Source: UBA7662 sp036787895 (GTDB lineage Bacteria; Bacteroidota; Bacteroidia; UBA7662). From it: a DNA stretch of 64,000 nt. Below, one piece after another: positions 57,902 through 64,000 of the stretch. The notes beneath the pieces are model-generated. The model saw only the letters and a program-made list of their open reading frames with translations. It ran no database searches and was not told the origin of the DNA. The number at the start of each line of letters is the position of its first letter. The stretch's first letter is position 1. Where the stretch lies: positions 8,470 to 72,469 of the forward strand of contig DAIQOK010000020.1 in assembly GCA_036787895.1 (NCBI GenBank). Direction: 5' to 3'. Made by a program: the position numbers and the translations under genes.

Positions 57902-59533
57902 TTACATCATGCCGCCCATACCGCCACCTGGCATAGCCGGTGCCGGCTCATTTTCCGGATCTTCGGAAATGACACAAGCAGTTGTGAGCAACATACCAGC
58001 AATTGATGCGGCGTTTTCGAGGGCAACACGCGACACCTTGGTAGGGTCGATGATACCTGCAACAAGCATATTCTGATATTTATCGAGACGGGCATTGTAA
58101 CCGAAATTACCATTGCCTTCTTTCACTTTTTGTACTACGATTGAACCGTCAACACCGGCATTTTCGGCAATCTGGCGCAATGGCTCTTCCAATGCACGAC
58201 GAACGATGGCTACGCCCGTTTTTTCGTCTGCATTTTCCAGCGCGATACGATCGAGAGATTTCAATACACGGATGAATGCTACGCCACCACCTGGTACAAC
58301 ACCTTCTTCTACTGCAGCACGGGTGGCATGCAAAGCGTCGTCGATGCGGTCTTTTTTCTCTTTCATTTCTACCTCAGAAGCAGCACCAACATAAAGTACT
58401 GCTACACCGCCGGCAAGTTTGGCGAGGCGTTCCTGCAATTTCTCCCGGTCATAATCACTGGTGGTGCTCTCGATTTGCGCCTTAATCTGATTTACACGGG
58501 CTTTAATATCGTCGCTGGTGCCTGCACCGTTTACGATAGTGGTGTTGTCTTTATCGATGCTGATTTTCTCGGCACGACCAAGGTAAGTCAGGTCGGCATT
58601 CTCCAGCTTATAACCACGTTCTTCGCTGATAACGGTACCGCCGGTGAGAATGGCGATATCTTCGAGCATGGCTTTGCGGCGGTCGCCAAATCCAGGCGCT
58701 TTAACAGCTGCAATTTTGAGTGAGCCACGGATTTTGTTCACCACCAAAGTAGCGAGCGCTTCACCATCTACATCTTCAGCAATGATCAGCAATGGTCGGC
58801 CCGACTGAACTACCTTTTCCAATACCGGAAGGAGTTCTTTCATGGCTGATATTTTTTTGTCGTAGATGAGGATATAGGGATTTTCGAGCTCCGTCTCCAT
58901 CTTGTCGGCATTGGTCACGAAATAAGGAGAAACATAACCGCGGTCGAACTGCATACCTTCTACTACATCTACATAAGTCTCGGTAGATTTTGCTTCTTCG
59001 ACAGTAATTACACCTTCTTTAGTAACACGTTTCATTGCATCAGCAATCAACTTACCGATTACGGCATCGTTATTAGCTGATATAGAAGCGATTTGTTCGA
59101 TTTTGCTGAAGTCATCGCCAACTTCCATCGACAAACTGCGGAGTCCTTTTACGGCTGCAACAACAGCCTTGTCGATGCCGCGCTTTAAATCCATTGGATT
59201 AGCCCCGGCAGTAACGTTTTTCAAACCTGCTTTTACGATGGCTTGAGCAAGTACAGTTGCTGTGGTAGTACCATCCCCGGCCACGTCGGCGGTTTTGGAG
59301 GCTACTTCTTTCACCAACTGTGCACCCATATTTTCGATGGGGTCTTTCAATTCTATCTCACGCGCTACCGAAACACCGTCTTTGGTAACGGATGGTGCAC
59401 CGAATTTTTTGTCGATGACTACATTGCGGCCTTTCGGACCGAGAGTTACTTTCACGGCATCGGCCAAAGCGTCAACGCCTTTTTTTAGCGATTCGCGAGC
59501 TTGATTGTCGAATGTGATTGTTTTAGCTGCCAT
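57902..59533 (-). CDS. groEL: Chaperonin GroEL (60 kDa)
   Basis: A 543-residue chaperonin covering the full length: 'LADAVKVTLGPKGRNVVIDKKFGAPSVTKDGVSVAREIEL' and 'DVAGDGTTTATVLAQAIVKAGLKNVTAGANPM' in the equatorial domain, 'YVSPYFVTNADKMETELENPYILIYDKKIS' in the apical domain and 'AVEEGVVPGGGVAF' near the end. The C-terminal GGMGGMM tail is typical. It folds proteins in ATP-driven cycles with GroES. Encoded 29 bases after groES. No CIRCE inverted repeat was seen upstream of the operon. Confidence 0.97.
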   Translation of the reverse strand: MAAKTITFDNQARESLKKGVDALADAVKVTLGPKGRNVVIDKKFGAPSVTKDGVSVAREIELKDPIENMGAQLVKEVASKTADVAGDGTTTATVLAQAIVKAGLKNVTAGANPMDLKRGIDKAVVAAVKGLRSLSMEVGDDFSKIEQIASISANNDAVIGKLIADAMKRVTKEGVITVEEAKSTETYVDVVEGMQFDRGYVSPYFVTNADKMETELENPYILIYDKKISAMKELLPVLEKVVQSGRPLLIIAEDVDGEALATLVVNKIRGSLKIAAVKAPGFGDRRKAMLEDIAILTGGTVISEERGYKLENADLTYLGRAEKISIDKDNTTIVNGAGTSDDIKARVNQIKAQIESTTSDYDREKLQERLAKLAGGVAVLYVGAASEVEMKEKKDRIDDALHATRAAVEEGVVPGGGVAFIRVLKSLDRIALENADEKTGVAIVRRALEEPLRQIAENAGVDGSIVVQKVKEGNGNFGYNARLDKYQNMLVAGIIDPTKVSRVALENAASIAGMLLTTACVISEDPENEPAPAMPGGGMGGMM

Positions 59534-59562
59534 AATATGTAAGCGTTTTTAAATTTTTTGAA

Positions 59563-59841
59563 TTAACCAATGATTGCAAGAATATCAGACTCCCGCATGA
59601 TGAGGTAGTCTTTGCCGTCGATATTGATTTCGGTACCGGAATATTTACCATAGAGAATGGTTTGTCCGGCTTTTACAGTCATGGGCTCATCTTTTTTGCC
59701 GTTTCCTACAGCAACCACTTTACCACGTTGTGGCTTTTCCTGTGCTGTATCGGGGATGATGATACCGCCGGCTGTTTTTTCTTCAGCAGGTGCCGCGGCT
59801 ACCAGCACACGGTCTGCAATTGGTTGGATTTTCTCTGCCAT
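59563..59841 (-). CDS. groES: Co-chaperonin GroES (10 kDa)
   Basis: A 92-residue protein. 'IQPIADRVLVAAAPAEEKTAGGIIIPDTAQEKPQRGKVVAVGNG' contains the mobile loop (EEKTAGGIIIPD) and 'VKAGQTILYGKYSGTEINIDGKDYLIMRESDILAII' is the C-terminal core. It caps GroEL as a heptamer. First gene of groESL. The 161-bp divergent region upstream holds paired palindromic repeats and an inverted repeat that could control heat-shock or other induction. Confidence 0.97.
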   Translation of the reverse strand: MAEKIQPIADRVLVAAAPAEEKTAGGIIIPDTAQEKPQRGKVVAVGNGKKDEPMTVKAGQTILYGKYSGTEINIDGKDYLIMRESDILAIIG

Positions 59842-59887
59842 ATGAATCAGTTTTTAAGATTTTTAAGGATAAGCCTTGGCTAACATC

Positions 59888-59938
59888 ATTTGTGCCAATG
59901 CAAGAATTCCATTATATTTTCGTTCAGATTGCACAAAT
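59888..59938. repeat. Inverted repeat in the groES divergent region
   Basis: ATTTGTGCCAAT (59888-59899) and ATTGCACAAAT (59928-59938) are inverted copies differing by one base, with 28 bp between. They flank a minus-strand TATAAT (59911-59916) and a plus-strand TATTTTCG (59915-59922) that could be promoter elements for groES and the divergent gene respectively. Confidence 0.5.
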
Positions 59939-59939
59939 G

Positions 59940-59978
59940 GTCAGTTGCGACTGTCAGCTTTGTCAGTTTCGACTGCCA
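59940..59978. promoter_or_regulatory. Paired 17-bp palindromic direct repeats, putative operator
   Basis: Two 17-bp copies (59940-59956 and 59962-59978) are identical at 15 positions. Each contains an inverted CAGT-N4-ACTG core. Their starts are 22 bp apart, two helical turns, so a dimeric regulator could bind both on the same DNA face. They lie in the 5' leader of the plus-strand gene and upstream of groES. Confidence 0.6.
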
Positions 59979-59988
59979 AAATTTTCAC

Positions 59989-60002
59989 AGGAGGTATTTA
60001 TC
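59989..60002 (+). promoter_or_regulatory. Strong Shine-Dalgarno sequence
   Basis: AGGAGGT (59989-59995), seven bases before the ATG. A near-perfect Shine-Dalgarno is unusual in Bacteroidota, where most leaders lack one, and it decides the start of the following gene at 60003 rather than a longer upstream frame. Confidence 0.7.
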
Positions 60003-60716
60003 ATGCAGCAACTCTCACCCAATTGGTTACTTGAAGGCACCCTAGATTATGAGTATAAAAACTATGTACTTCTCGCCTATCTCCAGCAAATTGAAAAACA
60101 TTTCCAGCGCCATCGGCTCTATCCCTTTCTTGGCGAGTTACTCGAACATCATCGTAAGGCCATGGATCTTAAAGCAGCGCGCGCTCAATTTACCGACCTC
60201 ATGCCACGTCGCTTAAAGCGTATCGATTGGGAAAACAACCGACTCGAATATGAATCGCCATTTCAGGAAGAACCTGCTTTGGAAGATGTAGCAGAAATAT
60301 TGGAAATGGCATTGCAACTTTTCGAAAAAGGCATTGAGATCGGACAAGCCGTTTACGAGGCGATTGAAAAAAACTTAAAGTTCGATGCCATCGGCATCGT
60401 GCCGCTCGAAAAGCGGGAAGGATATCTGCTGCTTACTACTCAGGCCTATGCTGAGGTGCTTGTTTATCGTTACAGCCAGTCAATCTATACCATCGAAGAA
60501 CAAAATTATCGCAACCTGGTCACCCAGTTTGTGAGTAGCTACCAACGGAGTCTGGTGCAAAATTTAGAACACATTAAACTTCAACTTATTAAAAAGTTTC
60601 AGGAACTACCCAACCCTGCGACTTATGCAGCTGTGTATACTCATTGGCTGCCAGTTCAGGCAACGCTCCTTCCCATTGCCAAACGACAATTAATGCGTCA
60701 ACTTGCCACTAGCTAA
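60003..60716 (+). CDS. Conserved-looking protein of unknown function, divergent from groES
   Basis: A 237-residue soluble, mostly helical protein without a signal peptide. 'LSPNWLLEGTLDYEYKNYVLLAYLQQIEKHFQRHRLYPFLGELLEHHRKAMDLKAARAQF' and 'EPALEDVAEILEMALQLFEKGIEIGQAVYEAIEKNLKFDAIGIVPLEKREGYLLLTTQAYAEVLVYRYS' have a regular heptad-like amphipathic pattern. I do not recognise a family. The start follows a strong Shine-Dalgarno; upstream in-frame codons are antisense to groES and ignored. The shared upstream region with groES suggests related control, perhaps stress-linked, which is only inference. Confidence 0.75.
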   Translation: MQQLSPNWLLEGTLDYEYKNYVLLAYLQQIEKHFQRHRLYPFLGELLEHHRKAMDLKAARAQFTDLMPRRLKRIDWENNRLEYESPFQEEPALEDVAEILEMALQLFEKGIEIGQAVYEAIEKNLKFDAIGIVPLEKREGYLLLTTQAYAEVLVYRYSQSIYTIEEQNYRNLVTQFVSSYQRSLVQNLEHIKLQLIKKFQELPNPATYAAVYTHWLPVQATLLPIAKRQLMRQLATS

Positions 60717-60738
60717 GCGGCTCATAATCAATTGCAGG

Positions 60739-60766
60739 AACCAGCGAAAAAACCGCTGGTTTTTTT
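60739..60766 (+). terminator. Intrinsic terminator after the unknown gene
   Basis: An 8-bp stem (AACCAGCG / CGCTGGTT) with a 7-base A-rich loop, followed by a T run, 22 bases after the stop codon. Confidence 0.88.
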
Positions 60767-60902
60767 GTGCCAAAAAATATTTTCTATTTGTTATTCTACT
60801 TTATGGCACAGTTTTTATAAACATAACATTATTCCCGTTTACGGAAATATTTTAATAACTATCTTAGCGCCAATATTTAGCAATTTGTTTATATAAATTG
60901 AT

Positions 60903-63900
60903 TTGAGCGCATTATTCTGTAAAATCAGATTTTTTGGCACGCTTTTTATAGCGATTTTTTCATTTTCCACATTATGGAATTTGCAAGAAGCTCATGCTCA
61001 AACGGATACTACCTTTTGGTTTGCCGTTCCAGAAGTTGCGAATTCACATGGAGACCGGCCAATATTTCTTCGGTTTACCTCACAAGGTCAGGCCGCCACA
61101 GTTACCATCGACTTACCGGCTCATCCATCATTTACTCCAATCACGACTTTAGTAGCAGCAAATGGCCTGGCCAGTGTCGATCTTTCCTCATTTATCGATA
61201 CCCTCGAGAACAGTACAGCCAATACCATTTTAAATAAAGGGCTACGCATACACGCTACAGCTCCGATTACCAGTTATTACGAGGTAAGTCCTTCCAACAA
61301 CCCTGATATTTTTTCACTTAAAGGCAAAAGTGCCTTAGGGCTAAATTTCATGATACCCGGACAGGATATCATGTCCAATGCTCATGGGCGTAATGTTTTC
61401 GATATAGTAGCAACGGAGGATAATACAGAAATAACCATTACCCCTTCCAAGGCTTTAGAGGGAGGTCGAGCGGCTGGGGTGCCTTTTACCATCATATTGA
61501 ATCGTGGTCAGACTTTTTCTTGTCGTGCCGCTGGAACCACGACTTCAGATAAGTTAATTGGTTCGGTGGTGACCGCTAACAAGCCAATTGCTATCACCAT
61601 AATCGACGATTCTGTACGTGGAGGTGATATATACAACGGTGGTTGTTTCGATTTGCTTGGCGATCAACTCATACCTATTGAGCAATTGGGACTTGAATTT
61701 ATTGTCCAACGGGGATTTTTGGATGTCCATAACAACAATTCCAATGCAAGAACCGAGCGTGTGATCATTATGGCTACCCAAAATAACACTGCCATTTATC
61801 TCGATGGCAATGGAACAGCCGTTGCCACCCTTTCTCGCGGGCAAACCTATCACCGGCGTATGGGTGCAAATCTGGCGGTTACACATATAAGGGCTGATAA
61901 ACCCGTTTACGTACTTCACATCAGTGGTTTTGGCTGTGAAACCGGACAAGCAATCATACCGGCCATAAGTTGTACCGGCTCCTCCTTGGTTGGTTTTCGG
62001 CGATCGACGCCGGAACAAATGGGTATAACCATTACAACCAGGAACATACATAAAGACAATTTTCAGCTCAACGGTGTAGCCTATCCCATCACATTTACCA
62101 GTGTTCCTGGCACCAATGATGAATGGGTTTATGCACGCGTATTGAGGAGTTTGAACGACACCAGCGATTTCAACACGCAAACGGCTTATTTGCTTAGAAA
62201 TACCAGCGGTAACTTTCATTTAGGCATTATCAATGGAGGATCAACTTCCGGATGTCGTTATGGTTATTTTTCAGGTTTCGCTACAGTTACAGTAACCGCC
62301 ACGAGTAATAGTACCGTTGAAGCACCTGCTTGTCAGGCTTCGCCTGTATTTATTGAAGCTGATTCAACCGCTTTAGCTACTTACAGTTGGACGGGGCCGA
62401 ATGGTTTGAGCAGTAATTTGCGTCGACTTGATTTTAACCAGGTCACTTTTGCAGATACCGGCTTATATACTGTCACCGCTACGGTTGACAATTGTATCTC
62501 CCGCATTGATTCTATTACCATACGCATTAAAGAAAAACCTAATGTGGCCATCGCCGGTAACGATGGTCCATATTGTGACGGTGAAAGCATTCAATTATTT
62601 GCTGATACGGTTGATGGTGTAAGTTATTTATGGACCGGTCCGGATAATTTTAGTTCTACAGCTCAAAATCCAATTATATCAAATGCCAGCTTTGTTAATG
62701 GCGGAACCTACCGACTCATTACTCTCCTAGACGGCTGTTCGAGCGACACAACCACCACGGATGTTTATGTATATCCTGTTCCTATAATCACCCCGTTGGG
62801 AGCAACTACCTTTTGCAGGTATGATTCGGTGACCCTTCGCACTGGAGGGGGTGAAAGTTATGCTTGGTTTTTCAATGGACTTTTAGTTGCAGGTCAGTCG
62901 GATTCTCTACTCACGGTGACTCAGGCAGGATTTTACACAGCCGTGGTAACCAATTCGTTTGGCTGCAAGGATACAGCCGAACAAATTGAAGTTGCAGTTC
63001 TTCCCTTACCTGACAAATCGATTCAATCCTCTGCAGGTCAACTGCTTTGTACTGGTGACAGCACTTTACTATCCACCAATGGCGGATTTACCTATTCCTG
63101 GTATAGAAATGGTGTGTTACTTGCAGACAAAACCGATAGTGCCTTTTATACCTCAACGGCCGGTCAATATCAGGTAGTAAGTACTTCGGCTTATGGGTGC
63201 TCCGACAGTTCAGCACAGCTTACGCTTACTGTTTTACCCATACCGGTAGCCCAACCCGACACCAGTATGGGCAGCCGCTTTTGTAGTGGTGACAGTGTGC
63301 TTTTGGTTTCAAAAAACAATACATCTGCCACTCACCTTTGGTTGAGGAATGACAGTTTAGTATATCAGGGTAGTGACTCACTATTTTGGGCTAAAATTGC
63401 TGGGGACTATCGATTAGTAGTGGAACTTGGCGGTTGTACTGATTCCTCTGCTTTACTGCCCATCCTAGTTAATGAAATTCCGACCGCGACCCTGGCAACT
63501 GAGAGTTCAACCACTTTTTGTTTCGGAGATACTGTTATTATGACAGCTTCCGGTGGTGTTTCTTACCAATGGTTGCGGAATGATAGTTTGATTGCTGGTG
63601 CAACGGATTCAGTTCTGACTGTTTCAACAGCCGCTAACTGGTCGGTCATCGCCACCAACAGCTTTGGATGTAACGACACTTCCAACATCTTGGCAACAAC
63701 GGTTAATCCGCTGCCTACTCCTTCCATTACCGCTGGTTCAAGTACCAGCTTCTGTGTCGGGGATTCAGTTATTCTGACTGCAAATGGCGGCGTTTCTTAC
63801 CAATGGTTGCGGAATGATAGTTTGGTTGCTGGTGCAACGGATTCCGTTTTGACTGTTTCAACAGCCGCTAACTGGTCAGTCATTGCAACCAACAGCTTTG

Positions 63901-64000
63901 GCTGCAGCGATACTTCCAACATCTTGGCAACAACGGTTAATCCGCTGCCCTCACCTTCGATTACTGCCGGTTCGAGTACCAGCTTCTGTGCCGGGGATTC
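60903..64000 (+). CDS. Giant IgGFc-binding/Ig-like repeat adhesin, 3' part beyond the window
   Basis: One frame is open from TTG at 60903 to the right edge (1032 codons). A stop in the same frame at 60894 limits the start; no ATG precedes the signal peptide (hydrophobic LFIAIFSFSTLW, ending AHAQ near residue 35). Residues about 38-90 ('TFWFAVPEVANSHGDRPIFLRFTSQGQAATVTIDLPA') and the IgGFc-binding-like domain to about 450 ('GGDIYNGGCFDLLGDQLIPIEQLGLEFIVQRGF', 'TNDEWVYARVL') precede Ig-like repeats of about 78-85 residues, each with 'FC.GDSV.L...GG.SY.W...' and '...C.DTS'. The last visible repeats are nearly identical in DNA. A C-terminal T9SS domain is expected but unseen. Probably a surface adhesin. 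Confidence 0.85.
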   Translation, partial: MSALFCKIRFFGTLFIAIFSFSTLWNLQEAHAQTDTTFWFAVPEVANSHGDRPIFLRFTSQGQAATVTIDLPAHPSFTPITTLVAANGLASVDLSSFIDTLENSTANTILNKGLRIHATAPITSYYEVSPSNNPDIFSLKGKSALGLNFMIPGQDIMSNAHGRNVFDIVATEDNTEITITPSKALEGGRAAGVPFTIILNRGQTFSCRAAGTTTSDKLIGSVVTANKPIAITIIDDSVRGGDIYNGGCFDLLGDQLIPIEQLGLEFIVQRGFLDVHNNNSNARTERVIIMATQNNTAIYLDGNGTAVATLSRGQTYHRRMGANLAVTHIRADKPVYVLHISGFGCETGQAIIPAISCTGSSLVGFRRSTPEQMGITITTRNIHKDNFQLNGVAYPITFTSVPGTNDEWVYARVLRSLNDTSDFNTQTAYLLRNTSGNFHLGIINGGSTSGCRYGYFSGFATVTVTATSNSTVEAPACQASPVFIEADSTALATYSWTGPNGLSSNLRRLDFNQVTFADTGLYTVTATVDNCISRIDSITIRIKEKPNVAIAGNDGPYCDGESIQLFADTVDGVSYLWTGPDNFSSTAQNPIISNASFVNGGTYRLITLLDGCSSDTTTTDVYVYPVPIITPLGATTFCRYDSVTLRTGGGESYAWFFNGLLVAGQSDSLLTVTQAGFYTAVVTNSFGCKDTAEQIEVAVLPLPDKSIQSSAGQLLCTGDSTLLSTNGGFTYSWYRNGVLLADKTDSAFYTSTAGQYQVVSTSAYGCSDSSAQLTLTVLPIPVAQPDTSMGSRFCSGDSVLLVSKNNTSATHLWLRNDSLVYQGSDSLFWAKIAGDYRLVVELGGCTDSSALLPILVNEIPTATLATESSTTFCFGDTVIMTASGGVSYQWLRNDSLIAGATDSVLTVSTAANWSVIATNSFGCNDTSNILATTVNPLPTPSITAGSSTSFCVGDSVILTANGGVSYQWLRNDSLVAGATDSVLTVSTAANWSVIATNSFGCSDTSNILATTVNPLPSPSITAGSSTSFCAGD
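63516..63983 (+). repeat. Tandem 234-bp coding repeats in the adhesin gene
   Basis: Two consecutive 234-bp units (63516-63749 and 63750-63983), each encoding 78 residues of an Ig-like domain, are nearly identical in DNA, and a third begins at 63984. Upstream repeats have diverged strongly, so these are recent duplications or are kept alike by recombination. Confidence 0.85.

Noticed and set aside
59881..59900. Sigma-54-type promoter reading TGGCAC on the minus strand before groES
   Set aside because: The second block (TTGC at the right spacing) is absent.
59842..60002. CIRCE element (TTAGCACTC-N9-GAGTGCTAA) before groES
   Set aside because: No sequence close to this inverted repeat is present; the repeats there have a different core.
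61554..62219. A 221-codon open frame on the minus strand inside the adhesin gene
   Set aside because: It is antisense to a frame with a clear signal peptide and IgGFc-like domain. Its protein is low in recognisable structure and it has no promoter or family.
1..64000. CRISPR arrays, insertion sequences, prophage or integrative element boundaries
   Set aside because: No regularly spaced short repeats, transposase, integrase or attachment-site duplication was seen; the region reads as core chromosome.

Overview
The window comes from a member of the Bacteroidota. Five genes carry C-terminal type IX secretion (T9SS) sorting domains: four of the 'YPNP...GIY' type A class and one gliding-motility-associated type B. 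A sixth probable cargo gene runs off the right edge. Lineage-typical families are also present (GLPGLI protein, outer membrane beta-barrel receptor with CarboxypepD-like N-terminus, OstA-like protein, GWxTD-like protein, WbqC). Many genes have the Bacteroidota -7 promoter element TAnnTTTG and most lack a Shine-Dalgarno sequence. I cannot fix the order; Saprospiria or Chitinophagia would fit. Coding density is very high and no gene-free stretch exceeds 300 bases. I see no rRNA, CRISPR array, insertion sequence or prophage; one tRNA (His) is present.

Layout. 1-4.6 kb: a truncated GWxTD-like secreted protein diverging from a WbqC protein, a T9SS cargo protein, a short SSB, a zinc-ribbon protein and tRNA-His. 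4.7-9 kb: a surface-glycan operon (GT4 glycosyltransferase, flippase, AsnB-type amidotransferase). 9-19 kb: OstA-like protein, FtcD, PhoD-like phosphatase, DUF4442, YceI, MarR, an SBBP-repeat T9SS protein and a Cys/Met PLP enzyme. 18.7-22.5 kb: guaA, a binding-protein-like lipoprotein and an RsmB-like methyltransferase in one tight operon. 22.5-25 kb: gmhB, a thioredoxin-like protein and a cytochrome c/copper monooxygenase with T9SS tail. 25-29 kb: mtaB, a DnaQ-like exonuclease and an Mpl-like Mur ligase. 28.8-37 kb: a cytochrome P460-like lipoprotein, a metallo-beta-lactamase-fold hydrolase, a small T9SS protein, a large hybrid kinase, and a classical kinase/OmpR-type regulator pair. 37-44 kb: alkaline phosphatase, two Nudix hydrolases, a DUF4412-like protein, an HDAC-family deacetylase, a lipoprotein coupled to an AbgT transporter, and a YceI lipoprotein. 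44-54 kb: a TPR hybrid kinase, DUF2461, ribE, a T9SS type B protein and sdhCAB. 54-60 kb: a GLPGLI/outer-membrane receptor operon and groESL. 60-64 kb: an unknown protein and the start of a giant IgGFc-binding/Ig-repeat adhesin.

The most interesting structure is regulatory. Four (G/C/T)TTAA half-sites with identical 11-10-11 bp phasing occur three times: before the GLPGLI/receptor operon, before the small T9SS gene, and between the two kinase genes at 34.3 kb. At the first two, the gap to a TAnnTTTG/TAnnTTCG -7 element is exactly 22 bp. This looks like an activator site for the adjacent OmpR-family regulator, and so a small envelope regulon readable within this window. A second pattern is a -7 element only 3-6 nt before the start codon at several genes (guaA, gmhB, ribE, the HDAC homologue), which predicts leaderless mRNAs. 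A third is a paired palindromic operator between groES and an unknown divergent gene that carries an unusually strong Shine-Dalgarno sequence.
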